From positions 1,740,501 to 1,804,500 of the forward strand of contig NZ_CP114786.1 in assembly GCF_027359675.1 (NCBI RefSeq): 64,000 nt of DNA, in the 5' to 3' direction. This DNA comes from Roseibium sp. Sym1. GTDB lineage: Bacteria; Pseudomonadota; Alphaproteobacteria; Rhizobiales; Stappiaceae. Made by a program: the position numbers and the translations under genes. The stretch's first letter is position 1, and each line of letters starts with the position of its first letter. Below the pieces are notes generated by a model that saw nothing but the letters and a program-made list of their open reading frames with translations, ran no database searches and was not told the DNA's origin. Positions 27,641 through 37,028 of the stretch are shown piece by piece.

Positions 27641-28030
27641 CTAATCCGTTGAATAGGTCTCCAGGACAAATTGGGATCCTTCAAGTCTTTCCCGTAGGAA
27701 AGGCTCGAATTCGTCCGAAGGACTTTTCAGGTACTCAATGATGGCTTTCTCGACCTTGGCCAGTGCGACTTTGTGGCGTCCGTACAGTCCATGATACCCC
27801 TTGGAGGAGAGAAACTGTTCGCCTTGTTTTTCTTCCAGCCATGCGAGCTCCGCAAATTGGTCATCTGTCCAGCGGGATGTGATATTGCGATCCCAACCCG
27901 TTTTTAGTCTTTCAAGCAGTTCGGGATCGCTCAAGACCGTCTTTGCATAATCCAGCAACAACGCGATCGGCAGTGCCGATAACCGTTCTTCCTTCTTGTT
28001 CCGTGGAAAGCCGACATAATCAGAACTCAT
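27641..28030 (-). CDS. Unknown 129-residue protein coupled to the MFS gene
   Basis: Starts at ATG 28030, overlapping the MFS stop as ATGA, which implies coupled translation. The product is soluble, charged and mostly helical: LPIALLLDYAKTVLSDPELLERL, a middle WTDDQFAELAWLEEKQGEQF, and a C-terminal EFEPFLRERLEGSQFVLETYSTD. No cysteine, signal peptide or membrane helix. I do not recognise the family. The much longer open frame upstream of 28030 is the MFS gene read in the wrong frame. Confidence 0.68.
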   Translation of the reverse strand: MSSDYVGFPRNKKEERLSALPIALLLDYAKTVLSDPELLERLKTGWDRNITSRWTDDQFAELAWLEEKQGEQFLSSKGYHGLYGRHKVALAKVEKAIIEYLKSPSDEFEPFLRERLEGSQFVLETYSTD

Positions 28031-29406
28031 GCCATCTCCCGCTCGCGCACCTTCAGGAGCAACACAAGGCCCACGCCGAAGAACACCAGGATCACCGACA
28101 TGCCGGCCGGCTGGCTGCCGGAAAGGCTGGTGACGATGCCGACGGCGAGCGGGGCCAGAAAGCTGGTGACCTTTCCCGACAGGGCCAGGAGACCGAAATA
28201 CTGGGTCATGTGTTCCGCCGGCGCCAGCCGCACCAGCAGGCTGCGGCAGGAGGCTTGCAAGGGGCCGGACACCGCGCCGATGACCGCGCCGAGGCCGATG
28301 AACATCTGTTCCGGCAGGGAGGCGAACAGGGCGCCTTCCGGAGCCGCTGCCGTCCTGACGACAAAGAAGACGGTGTCCTTGTCGATGGAGATCATGCCCA
28401 GCCCGCAGAACATCAGCACGACCAGCGCGAAGACGATCACGGGTTTGGCGCCGAAACGGTCGTCCATGGGGCCGCCGAGCACAAGGCCCAAAGTGCCGGT
28501 GATGGTCAGGATGATGCCGAACGTGCCGATTTCGATGGCGCCCCAGCCGAGCTGGCCACCCGCATAGATGCCGCCAAAGGCGAACAGCGCCACCAATCCG
28601 TCCTTGAAGATCATGTTGGCCAGCAGGAACCGGAAGATGTTGCGGTTGGACCGTGCCTGGGCAAGGCTTGCCTTCAGGCTGTTCAACCCGGCACGAATGG
28701 CGGGGCCGAGGCTGGCCTGGTGCGGCACGTCCGGCACGAACAGGAACATCGGCAGGGCAAAGACCAGATACCACAATGCGGAGAACGGGCCGGAGGCCCT
28801 GTCGCCCTCGCCGGTGGCCGGGTCGAGACCGAAGAGAGGCGTCATTCCAAGCAGCGTCTTGCCTGTGTCCGCGCTGGCGGCCAGGAACCCGAGAGTGATC
28901 AGGAGCGTGATCAGGGCGCTGGCATAGCCCATGGCCCAGCCGAAGCTCGACAGTCGGCCGATCCTCTCCGGGGGCACAAGAGACGGCATCATCGCGTTGT
29001 TGAAGACAGTCGCGACCTCGATGCAGAAGGTGCCGATGCCGAAGGCGACGAGTGCGATCAGGATACCGTGCGCGCTTCCTGGCGCGGCCTCCCAGAAGGC
29101 CCAGCAGCAGATCACGAACGGGATCGAGAAGACAAGGATCCAGCGCTTGCGGCGGCCGGTCGCGTCGGCGACGGAACCGAGCACGGGGGCGGTGAGCGCA
29201 ATGCCGAGGCCCGCGGCGGCGGTGGCATACCCCCAGAGCGCCTGACCCTCCGCCGGTGTCGCGGCCAGGGCCGAAGCGAAATAGGGGGCAAAGACAAAGG
29301 TGGTGATCAGCGTGAAGAACGGCTGCGCGGCCCAGTCGAACAGCGCCCAGGACAGCACGGCCCGCGGGTCGGTCTTGGCCGGAGGAACTTCGGAAGTGAC
29401 GGTCAT
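28027..29406 (-). CDS. MFS permease, UMF1/Atg22-like
   Basis: 459 residues with about twelve membrane helices. The N-terminal SWALFDWAAQPFFTLITTFV and the loop SVADATGRRKRW are typical of the UMF1 branch of the major facilitator superfamily, related to the vacuolar amino-acid effluxer Atg22. Substrate in bacteria is unknown. It overlaps by 4 bp with the downstream 129-residue gene. A palindromic repeat lies in the region upstream of its start. Confidence 0.87.
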   Translation of the reverse strand: MTVTSEVPPAKTDPRAVLSWALFDWAAQPFFTLITTFVFAPYFASALAATPAEGQALWGYATAAAGLGIALTAPVLGSVADATGRRKRWILVFSIPFVICCWAFWEAAPGSAHGILIALVAFGIGTFCIEVATVFNNAMMPSLVPPERIGRLSSFGWAMGYASALITLLITLGFLAASADTGKTLLGMTPLFGLDPATGEGDRASGPFSALWYLVFALPMFLFVPDVPHQASLGPAIRAGLNSLKASLAQARSNRNIFRFLLANMIFKDGLVALFAFGGIYAGGQLGWGAIEIGTFGIILTITGTLGLVLGGPMDDRFGAKPVIVFALVVLMFCGLGMISIDKDTVFFVVRTAAAPEGALFASLPEQMFIGLGAVIGAVSGPLQASCRSLLVRLAPAEHMTQYFGLLALSGKVTSFLAPLAVGIVTSLSGSQPAGMSVILVFFGVGLVLLLKVREREMA

Positions 29407-29469
29407 TTTCGAAGGTCCTTAAGAAAGGCGGCTGACGCCGCTGAAGTGCCAAGCCAATCAACTTGTTCA

Positions 29470-29574
29470 GCGTCATCCTGAGGAGGGCAAAGCCCGTCTC
29501 GAAGGATCGGCCACTTGTGTTGGAATTCGCCGCCGATTCTTCGAGACGGCGCTTTGCGCCTCATCAGGATGACG
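29470..29574. repeat. Dispersed palindromic repeat, family 1, copy A
   Basis: An imperfect long palindrome: GCGTCATCCTGAGGAG on the left, mirrored by CTCATCAGGATGACG on the right, with inner arms GTCTCGAAGGAT and ATTCTTCGAGACG. It shares both arms with 47702-47807 and 58964-59072. It lies between the MFS and NAD-GDH genes and has no coding potential. Confidence 0.85.
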
Positions 29575-29652
29575 AGGGCAGTGGGATTAAGTCCATCTTG
29601 AATCTGCAGCCGGCGGATACTCCGCCAGCCGCAATTGTTGACGCCACCAGGC

Positions 29653-32600
29653 TCACGCCTTGCCGCAGATTTCCGACAGAAGGCTGGCCGCGACGGAGAA
29701 CTTGGAAACACTCAGGCTGCCGTCGAGGATCTCGGTGACCGCCCGCTTGGTGCGCACCACCTGGGTTTCGTGATTCTCCAGCCAGCAGGAGAAGCCGCCG
29801 TCGCGAACCGCTTCGACCGCCAGGGCCCGATGGGCACCGAACAGGGTCGCGCGGGCGCGGTCGAGCGCCAGGCCGTCGAAATAGTCCCGCACATCCAGAT
29901 CATTGGCCCGTTCGTGCATGGAGCCGATCTGGAAACTGTGCGCGACCTGGTAATAGGCGGTTGCTGCCGTATCGAGATCCGCGCCGGTTTCCTCCGACAC
30001 GATGACGATGTCCGGGATCGCGTTCTCGGCCAGCAGCCAGGCAATCCGCCTGGCCAGCGGCTCGGGAACGCCTTTCTCGACGAAGTCGGCAGCGCGCTGG
30101 TTCAGGACGGCGGCCGGTTCCTCGGGCAGCACCGCTTCCAGCCGGCCGCGCAGCGCGGCGATGCCGGACCGGAAGCGTTCGACCACCGCCGACAGGCCCT
30201 TGTCGAAGGAGACGTTGCGCTTGAACCAGACCACCCGTTCCAGCAACAGGCTCTGGACTTCCGAATAGAGTTCAAGCTGCAGGTCGCCGTCGATCTTCGT
30301 GTCGAGCGCGTCGATTTCCGTGTTGAGATCGGTCAGGTCGTAGCTGTTGCGCACGGCGACGAAGCCCTGCGCGATTTCCGTCGTCGTGGCCCCGGTCTGA
30401 TCGATCAGGCGGGTCAGGAAGGTGGGTCCGCCGCGGTTGATCATGGAATTGGCCAGCATCGTGGCAATGATCTCGCGGCGCAGCCGGTGACCGTTGATCT
30501 CGTCCTGATAGGTGGTCGCCATCTGGTCGGGGAAATAGCGGAACAGCTCGCGGGCGAGATAGTCGTCATCCGGAACCGAGCTTTCCAGGAGCGCGTCGTA
30601 TAGCGTGATCTTGGCATAGGCCAGCAGCACGCCGAGTTCTGCACGGGTCAGCAGCTGGCCGGCCTTGCGCATCTCGTCGAGCGTGGCCTCGTCCGGGAGC
30701 TGTTCGACAACCCGGTCCAGCAATCCCGCCTGTTCCAGCTGGCGCATCATGCGCACCTGGTAGCCGAAATCCTCCATGCCCTGCAGGTGCGTCATGGAGA
30801 TGGCCAGGGTCTGCAGGTAGTTGTTCCTGAGAACAAGGTCGGCGACCTCGTCGGTCATCTCGGCGAGCAGCGTGTTGCGTTGTTCCAGGGTCAGCTTGCC
30901 GGATTTCACCGCGGCGCCAAGGGCGATCTTGATGTTGACCTCCATATCGGAGGAATTCACCCCGGCGGAATTGTCGATCGCATCGGAATTGCAGCGCCCG
31001 CCTTTCTTGTTGAATTCGATCCGGGCCAGCTGCGTCAGGCCCAGGTTGGCGCCTTCACCGATCACCTTGGCGCCGAGCTGCGGCGCGGTGATGCGGATCG
31101 GATCGTTGGCGCGGTCGCCGGCATCCGCGTCGGTTTCCGTCGTGGCGCGGATATAGGTGCCGATGCCGCCGAACCAGAGCAGGTCGACCTCCATCTTCAG
31201 GATCGCCATCATGACTTCCTGCGGCGGCGCGCTGGATTTCGGCAGGTTCAGGAGCGCCTGGATTTCCGGCGACAGCGGAATGGACTTCAACTGGCGGGAA
31301 AAGATACCGCCGCCCTTTGAAATCAGGCTTTCATTGTAGTCCTTCCAGGAGGAGCGGCCCATGTCGAACAGGCGCTTGCGCTCTTCCCAGGTGGTTGCCG
31401 GGTCCGGATCCGGGTCGATGAAGATGTCCCTGTGGTCGAAGGCGGCGACCAGTCTGGTGGCTTTCGACAGGAGCATGCCGTTGCCGAAGACGTCGCCGGA
31501 CATGTCGCCGACACCGGCAGCCGTGAACGGCTCGGTCTGGATGTCGCGATTCATCTCGCGGAAATGCCGCTTGACCGCCTCCCAGGCGCCGCGGGCCGTA
31601 ATGCCCATTTTCTTGTGGTCGTACCCGGCGGACCCGCCGGAGGCAAAGGCGTCGCCAAGCCAGAAATGCCGGCCTTCGGAAATGCCGTTTGCGGTGTCCG
31701 AGAAGGTCGCCGTGCCCTTGTCGGCGGCAACGACGAGATAGGGATCGTCGCCATCGAAGCGGTTGACCTGCTCGGGCGGCACGATCTTGTCCTCGTCGAG
31801 GTTGTCGGTGACGTCGAGCAGCGCGTTGATGAAGATCTTGTAGCTCTCGGTGCCTTCCTTGAACCAGGCGTCGCGGTCGCTCATCGGCGGCAGGTTCTTC
31901 GGCACGAACCCGCCCTTGGCGCCGACCGGGACGATCACGGCGTTCTTGACCTGCTGGGCCTTGACCAGGCCGAGCACCTCGGTGCGGAAGTCCTGCGGCC
32001 GGTCCGACCAGCGCAAACCGCCACGGGCAACCATGCCGAAGCGCAGATGCACGCCTTCCACCCGCGGGCTGTAGACGAAGATTTCGCGGAACGGACGCGG
32101 CTGCGGCAGGTCGTCGATCATGCGGCTGTCGATCTTGAAGGCAAAGACCGGCTTTGGCTGACCCTTGCCGTCCAGCTGGTAAAAGTTGGTGCGCAGGACC
32201 GACTCGATGGCATTCTGGAACCGGCGCAGGATGCGGTCGTCGTCGAGGCTGGCAACTTCTTCCAGATTGGAGGTGAGTTCACCCTCGAGCCGCTCGGTGC
32301 CCAGGTCCCGGTCCTTTTCGGTGACGGCCGGGTTGAAGCGCAGGTGGAACAGCTCGACCAGCTTGGCGGTGATCAACGGGTAATTGTTGAGCGTCGACCA
32401 CATGTAGTCTTCGGAAAAGCGGATGCCGGCCTGGCGCAGATACTTGGACAGCGCGCGGATGACGGCGATGTCGCGCCAGGCAAGGTCGGCGGTGAGAACG
32501 AGGCGGTTGTAGCCGTCATCCTCGGCCTGCGCGGTCCAGACCGCGATAAACATGCTCTCCAGCCGGGTCTGCAGCTGGTCGGTGAAGTCGATGTCCTCGC

Positions 32601-34464
32601 CGCCACGTGCCTCGAGTGTCATTTCATGCAGATAGGACATGGGCGCGTCGGCCGGGGTGATGCGATAGGTCCGCTCGTTGATCACCCGGAAGCCCATGTT
32701 TTCCAGCATCGGCACGCGCGCCGACAAGGGGATCGGCGACCCGCGGTGATAGACCTTGAGTGCCAGCCGGTTTTCCCTGGTGCCCTTGGGCCGGTGGAAG
32801 CTGATCGTGGTGTCGTTGCGCTCCGAAAGCGTTTCCAGCTTGACGATGTCGTAGAGCGCGGACTGGGCGTTGTAGACTTCCTTGTAGCCGCCATGGAAGG
32901 ACAGTGCGTAACGGTCGGCCAGTTTGCGGGCCCGGGCCGGTGCGAATTCCTGCTTCAATGCATCCCGGACACTGTCGGACCAGGTGCGTACCATGTCGGC
33001 AACCGCCGTCTCCAGCTCTTCCTGCTCCGGCTGCGGCGTCTCACCCTTGTCGCGGCCGATGATGTAATGCACCCGCGCCAACGGTCCTTCCGGATAGGTC
33101 ACGTACCAGGCGGATACCCGGCCTTCGTAAATGGACGCCAGGTAGGTGCCGACATTCAGGCGCACCTCCGTGGAATAGCGGTCCCGCGGAACGAAGACGA
33201 GTATGGAGACATAGCGGTCAAACTTGTCCGGACGCGACAGCACGCGGATACGCGGTCTTTCATCCAGCTGCAGGATGGCAATCGAGAAGTCGAACAGGCG
33301 CTCGCGCTCGATCTGAAACAATTCGTCCCGGGGGAACGCCTCCAGGACGTTGCGCAGCGCCCGTCCGGAATGGCTTTCGGACCCGTAACCGGCCCGGGCC
33401 AGCACGCTGGCGACCTTGCGGCGCAGGAACGGGATCGTGCTGGTCGGTTCAGTATAGGCGGTGGAGGCGAACAGGCCGACAATGCGCAATTCACCGATCA
33501 GGTTGCCGTCGTCGTCGTAGAGTTTCGCGCCGACATAGTCCATGTGCACGCGCCGGTGCACGGTGCTCTTGACATTGGCCTTGGCAATGATCAGTGGTTC
33601 CGGCTTCTTCAGGAACTCGCGGATTTCCGGCGTGATCTGCACGAATTCGGAGCCGCGTCGCAGGACCCGGACATCCGGGTCGGTGAGGAGACCGAGGCCG
33701 GTGCCCTCATGGGGCGAGAGTTCGCCTTCCTCGACGCCGCCTTCGAACGTGTATTCGCGCATGCCCAGGAAGATGAAATTGTCGTTTTCCATCCATTCCA
33801 GGAAGTGGATGGCCTCCCACAGGTCGTCGCTGCTGCTGGGGATCTGGGTGGTCTTGTAGGTGTCGATGGCCTCAGCCAGACGTTCCTGCATCGGCTTGAA
33901 ATCGGAGACCACCGAGCGGACGTCTTTCAGGACCTTGTCCAGGCGCGCCTGCAGGTCGGCCCGGGCGTCGTCGGAATCGATCCTGGTTACATGGATATGG
34001 ATCAGGCTTTCCTGGCGGTCGGTGCGCTTCGGCGGTTTCTTGCGGGCGACGGACGAGGTCAGCTTGCCGTTTTCGTCGCGCTCGACGATGTAGATCGGGT
34101 GGAGGACCAGGTGCACTTCCAGCTTGCTTTCCTGGAGTTCGTCCATCACCGAGTCGACCAGGAAAGGCATGTTGTCATTGACGACTTCAATGACGCTCAA
34201 CCCCTTGATCTTCTTGCTGTCGGCCTTGAAAGCGGGATCCGAAATGCTGACGCGGTGGGTGCCGAGTTCATGATTCTGGAAGTCCTGCCAGGCATCCCGG
34301 ACGAACCCGATCAGCTCTTCCGCCGAATAGGTAACGAGATCTTCGGCCGCGCCCCTGTCATAAAAGGCGTGGGAGAACTCGGCGAGGGCGGGATCTTCCT
34401 GGCTCAAGGTTGCTTGGACCGCGTCGATGAGTTTCAGTTTCTCGACGTCGTGTTTGTCCGGCAT
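29653..34464 (-). CDS. gdhB: NAD-specific glutamate dehydrogenase, 180-kDa type
   Basis: 1603 residues, the length of the large GDH class. The N-terminal third holds ACT-like regulatory regions (VNDNMPFLVDSVMDELQ). The catalytic core carries RFGMVARGGLRWSDRPQDF and NAVIVPVGAKGGFVPKNLP. The Rossmann part includes VGDMSGDVFGNGMLLS. The enzyme deaminates glutamate to 2-oxoglutarate with NAD in the cytosol and is mainly catabolic. It appears monocistronic, divergent from the AhpD-like gene with 117 bp between. The 1015-residue open frame on the opposite strand is a compositional shadow. The symbol gdhB is used in some species; the identity does not depend on it. Confidence 0.95.
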   Translation of the reverse strand: MPDKHDVEKLKLIDAVQATLSQEDPALAEFSHAFYDRGAAEDLVTYSAEELIGFVRDAWQDFQNHELGTHRVSISDPAFKADSKKIKGLSVIEVVNDNMPFLVDSVMDELQESKLEVHLVLHPIYIVERDENGKLTSSVARKKPPKRTDRQESLIHIHVTRIDSDDARADLQARLDKVLKDVRSVVSDFKPMQERLAEAIDTYKTTQIPSSSDDLWEAIHFLEWMENDNFIFLGMREYTFEGGVEEGELSPHEGTGLGLLTDPDVRVLRRGSEFVQITPEIREFLKKPEPLIIAKANVKSTVHRRVHMDYVGAKLYDDDGNLIGELRIVGLFASTAYTEPTSTIPFLRRKVASVLARAGYGSESHSGRALRNVLEAFPRDELFQIERERLFDFSIAILQLDERPRIRVLSRPDKFDRYVSILVFVPRDRYSTEVRLNVGTYLASIYEGRVSAWYVTYPEGPLARVHYIIGRDKGETPQPEQEELETAVADMVRTWSDSVRDALKQEFAPARARKLADRYALSFHGGYKEVYNAQSALYDIVKLETLSERNDTTISFHRPKGTRENRLALKVYHRGSPIPLSARVPMLENMGFRVINERTYRITPADAPMSYLHEMTLEARGGEDIDFTDQLQTRLESMFIAVWTAQAEDDGYNRLVLTADLAWRDIAVIRALSKYLRQAGIRFSEDYMWSTLNNYPLITAKLVELFHLRFNPAVTEKDRDLGTERLEGELTSNLEEVASLDDDRILRRFQNAIESVLRTNFYQLDGKGQPKPVFAFKIDSRMIDDLPQPRPFREIFVYSPRVEGVHLRFGMVARGGLRWSDRPQDFRTEVLGLVKAQQVKNAVIVPVGAKGGFVPKNLPPMSDRDAWFKEGTESYKIFINALLDVTDNLDEDKIVPPEQVNRFDGDDPYLVVAADKGTATFSDTANGISEGRHFWLGDAFASGGSAGYDHKKMGITARGAWEAVKRHFREMNRDIQTEPFTAAGVGDMSGDVFGNGMLLSKATRLVAAFDHRDIFIDPDPDPATTWEERKRLFDMGRSSWKDYNESLISKGGGIFSRQLKSIPLSPEIQALLNLPKSSAPPQEVMMAILKMEVDLLWFGGIGTYIRATTETDADAGDRANDPIRITAPQLGAKVIGEGANLGLTQLARIEFNKKGGRCNSDAIDNSAGVNSSDMEVNIKIALGAAVKSGKLTLEQRNTLLAEMTDEVADLVLRNNYLQTLAISMTHLQGMEDFGYQVRMMRQLEQAGLLDRVVEQLPDEATLDEMRKAGQLLTRAELGVLLAYAKITLYDALLESSVPDDDYLARELFRYFPDQMATTYQDEINGHRLRREIIATMLANSMINRGGPTFLTRLIDQTGATTTEIAQGFVAVRNSYDLTDLNTEIDALDTKIDGDLQLELYSEVQSLLLERVVWFKRNVSFDKGLSAVVERFRSGIAALRGRLEAVLPEEPAAVLNQRAADFVEKGVPEPLARRIAWLLAENAIPDIVIVSEETGADLDTAATAYYQVAHSFQIGSMHERANDLDVRDYFDGLALDRARATLFGAHRALAVEAVRDGGFSCWLENHETQVVRTKRAVTEILDGSLSVSKFSVAASLLSEICGKA

Positions 34465-34581
34465 TTTCCATCCCCTTAGGCGATCGTATGGTTTGGCTCT
34501 GTCGCATTGTCGGTCTAGGTTATCCTACGACTTAAGTTCATATTGTCGCGACATAAAAGGTTTCATGACGGGAGGAGCAAA

Positions 34582-35148
34582 TTGTCAAGTAAAGTCACGG
34601 CCTTGCAAATCGATTCAAATGAAACATTAAGTGAAAAAACGCGAGCGTATTTCGACGTGTGCGAGGAGAAACTGGGTTTGGTGCCCAATGTCCTCCAGGC
34701 CTATGCCTTCGACGAAACGAAGCTGCGTGCCTTCACCGACATGTACAACGACCTCATGCTGGCCGAGTGCGGTCTCAGCAAGCTGGAGAGGGAGATGATT
34801 GCCGTTGCGGTATCGGCGGTCAACCGCTGTTTTTACTGCCTGACCGCCCATGGCGCCGCGGTGCGCGAACTTTCGGGCGATCCGGTGCTCGGCGAGCTCA
34901 TGGTGATGAACTACCGGGTGGCCGACTTGTCCGACCGGCAGCGGGCGATGCTCGACTTTGCCGTCAAGTTGACGGAAAGGCCTGCCGAGATCCTGGAAGG
35001 TGACCGCCAGGCGCTTCGGGATGTGGGGTTCACGGACCGTGACATCTGGGACATCGCGTCCGTGACGGGGTTCTTCAACATGTCCAACCGCGTCGCGGCG
35101 GCATCCGACATGCGCCCGAATGATGAGTATCACTCAAGGGCCCGTTGA
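34582..35148 (+). CDS. AhpD-like peroxidase-related protein
   Basis: 188 residues. The carboxymuconolactone decarboxylase/AhpD fold is shown by SKLEREMIAVAVSAVNRCFYC followed by the active CxxC and histidine (C83, C86, H90), the redox centre of AhpD. The whole protein matches the uncharacterised peroxidase-related subfamily. It probably reduces peroxides or acts as a disulfide reductase in the cytosol. The start is inferred to be TTG 34582 because GGAGGAG sits four bases upstream (34571-34577) and no ATG or GTG fits; the frame also opens at TTG 34543. argC follows after 84 bp. Confidence 0.85.
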   Translation: MSSKVTALQIDSNETLSEKTRAYFDVCEEKLGLVPNVLQAYAFDETKLRAFTDMYNDLMLAECGLSKLEREMIAVAVSAVNRCFYCLTAHGAAVRELSGDPVLGELMVMNYRVADLSDRQRAMLDFAVKLTERPAEILEGDRQALRDVGFTDRDIWDIASVTGFFNMSNRVAAASDMRPNDEYHSRAR

Positions 35149-35232
35149 GCTCACGGCTCCAGTCTCGGCGGTGACAAGGCCGTTGTTTGGGTGTATGACG
35201 CTCCCGACTTATCAAAAGGAGAGGAGCGGGCC

Positions 35233-36183
35233 ATGGTCGCGCGCGTGTTCATTGATGGCGAAGCCGGTACGACGGGTCTGCAGATCCGCGAGCGTCTTGC
35301 CATGCGCCGCGACCTGGAGCTGATCTCGATCCCGGAGGAAAGCCGGAAGGATCCGGCCGCCCGGGCCGACCATCTCAACAAGGCGGACGTTGCCATCCTG
35401 TGCCTGCCCGATGCGGCGGCCAAGGAGAGCGTTGCGCTGATCGAGAACGACACCACGCGGGTGATCGATGCCTCGAGCGCCCATCGTGTCGCCGAGGGCT
35501 GGGCCTACGGTTTTGCAGAGATGGACGCCGACCAGGGCGATATCATCGCCGCCGCCATGCGGGTTGCAAATCCGGGATGCTGGCCGCAGGGGCTGATTGC
35601 CGCCGTGCGGCCGCTGATCGCAGCCGGGCTGATTCCCGCAGGGTTCAATTTCACCTATCACGGCATTTCCGGCTATTCCGGTGGCGGCAAGGGCATGATC
35701 GCCGACTACGAGGCCGCGGGCACCTCGGCCAACGAGTTCGCTCCCTATGCGCTCGGCTTCAATCACAAGCACCTGCCGGAGATGACGGAATACGCGCTGC
35801 TCGACTCGGCTCCCTTGTTCACGCCGTCTGTCGGCAACTACTACAAGGGCATGCTGACCGCCGTGCCCCTGAACCTGGCCGGTCTTGCCAAGGTGCCGAC
35901 CGGCGAAGAGCTGCATGCCGCACTGGCCGATCATTTCGCCGCGAGTGCCGGCGGCTTTGTCGAGGTCGCACCGCTGGAGGCGCTGGAACGCGCCGACATC
36001 CTCGACCCCCAGGCCCTCAACGACACCAACACGCTGCGCCTGCACGTCTTTGCCAATGATGCCAGGGCGCAGGCCGTGATCCTTGCCGTCTATGACAACC
36101 TGGGCAAGGGCGCGTCCGGCGCGGCCGTCCAGAACCTCAACCTGATGCTCGGTGTCGACCAGACCACAAGCCTTGCCGCTTGA
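35233..36183 (+). CDS. argC: N-acetyl-gamma-glutamyl-phosphate reductase, short type
   Basis: 316 residues, the shorter type-2 ArgC. N-terminal [14 protein letters not shown] binds NADPH; the nucleophile is C116 in [23 protein letters not shown] is the conserved substrate block. It reduces N-acetylglutamyl phosphate in arginine synthesis. Start ATG 35233 follows a GGAGAGGAG ribosome site; the frame upstream to 35191 has no family match. leuD follows after 22 bp, so the two are probably co-transcribed although they serve different pathways. Confidence 0.94.
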   Translation: MVARVFIDGEAGTTGLQIRERLAMRRDLELISIPEESRKDPAARADHLNKADVAILCLPDAAAKESVALIENDTTRVIDASSAHRVAEGWAYGFAEMDADQGDIIAAAMRVANPGCWPQGLIAAVRPLIAAGLIPAGFNFTYHGISGYSGGGKGMIADYEAAGTSANEFAPYALGFNHKHLPEMTEYALLDSAPLFTPSVGNYYKGMLTAVPLNLAGLAKVPTGEELHAALADHFAASAGGFVEVAPLEALERADILDPQALNDTNTLRLHVFANDARAQAVILAVYDNLGKGASGAAVQNLNLMLGVDQTTSLAA

Positions 36184-36205
36184 GCCATCCTTTCGGGAGA
36201 AAAAC

Positions 36206-36811
36206 ATGGAAAAATTCGAAACCCTGACCGGTGTCGCGGCCCCTCTGCCGATCGTGAACATCGACACGGACATGATCATTCCCAAGCAGTTCCTGAAGAC
36301 CATCAAGCGCACCGGTCTCGGCACGGCGCTGTTTCACGAGATGCGCGCCAATGACGACGGTTCGGAAAATCCGGATTTCGTGCTCAACAAGGCCGCTTAC
36401 CGCAACGCCAAGATCCTGATTGCCGGTGACAATTTCGGCTGCGGCTCCTCTCGCGAGCATGCCCCCTGGGCACTGCTGGACTTCGGCATCCGTTGCGTGA
36501 TCTCCACCAGCTTCGCCGACATCTTCTACAACAACTGCTTCAAGAACGGCATCCTGCCGATCCAGGTTTCGGAGGATGAACTCGACACGCTGATGCATGC
36601 GGCCGAGCGGGGTTCCAACTTCACGCTGACCATCGACCTGGAAAACCAGGAGATCCAGGGTCTGGAAAGCGGCGACATCGCCTTCAAGATCGACCATTTC
36701 CGCAAGCACTGCCTGATGAACGGTCTCGACGACATCGGCCTGACCATGGCCAAGGCGGACCAGATCGACACGTTCGAAGGCAAGATGGGCGAGAGCCGTC
36801 CCTGGGTGTGA
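36206..36811 (+). CDS. leuD: 3-isopropylmalate dehydratase small subunit
   Basis: 201 residues. [32 protein letters not shown] and [15 protein letters not shown] are the LeuD signatures; the last is the swivel-domain active-site loop. LeuD pairs with the iron-sulfur subunit LeuC to isomerise 2-isopropylmalate to 3-isopropylmalate in leucine synthesis. leuC and leuB are not in the window. Start ATG 36206 is preceded by GGGAG. A strong terminator follows. Confidence 0.94.
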   Translation: MEKFETLTGVAAPLPIVNIDTDMIIPKQFLKTIKRTGLGTALFHEMRANDDGSENPDFVLNKAAYRNAKILIAGDNFGCGSSREHAPWALLDFGIRCVISTSFADIFYNNCFKNGILPIQVSEDELDTLMHAAERGSNFTLTIDLENQEIQGLESGDIAFKIDHFRKHCLMNGLDDIGLTMAKADQIDTFEGKMGESRPWV

Positions 36812-36834
36812 GGGTATCTCACCGATTGTTTGGC

Positions 36835-36866
36835 AAAGCCGGGTCATTTGGCCCGGCTTTTTCTAT
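36835..36866 (+). terminator. Rho-independent terminator of argC-leuD
   Basis: AAAGCCGGG pairs perfectly with CCCGGCTTT around TCATTTGG and runs into TTTTTCTATTT, 24 bp after the leuD stop. Confidence 0.9.
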
Positions 36867-37028
36867 TTCCGACTGCCTGGCAGGCGTATCCTGAAAAGAC
36901 GTTGTTGTTTCAACTTGATATGAATTAACGATGTGACTAGCGTCGTTTTACTGCAAGACGATTGATTTTATTGGCCGCTGCCTTTCCGGCATTGCCAGCC
37001 GAAACGCATCATTCGATACGGGACATAC

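Noticed and set aside
28031..29476. Long frame fused upstream of the 129-residue gene
   Set aside because: It is the MFS gene read in a shifted frame; the small gene starts at ATG 28030.
31432..34479. 1015-codon open frame antisense to NAD-GDH
   Set aside because: Same compositional artefact opposite a certain gene; no family motif or ribosome site.
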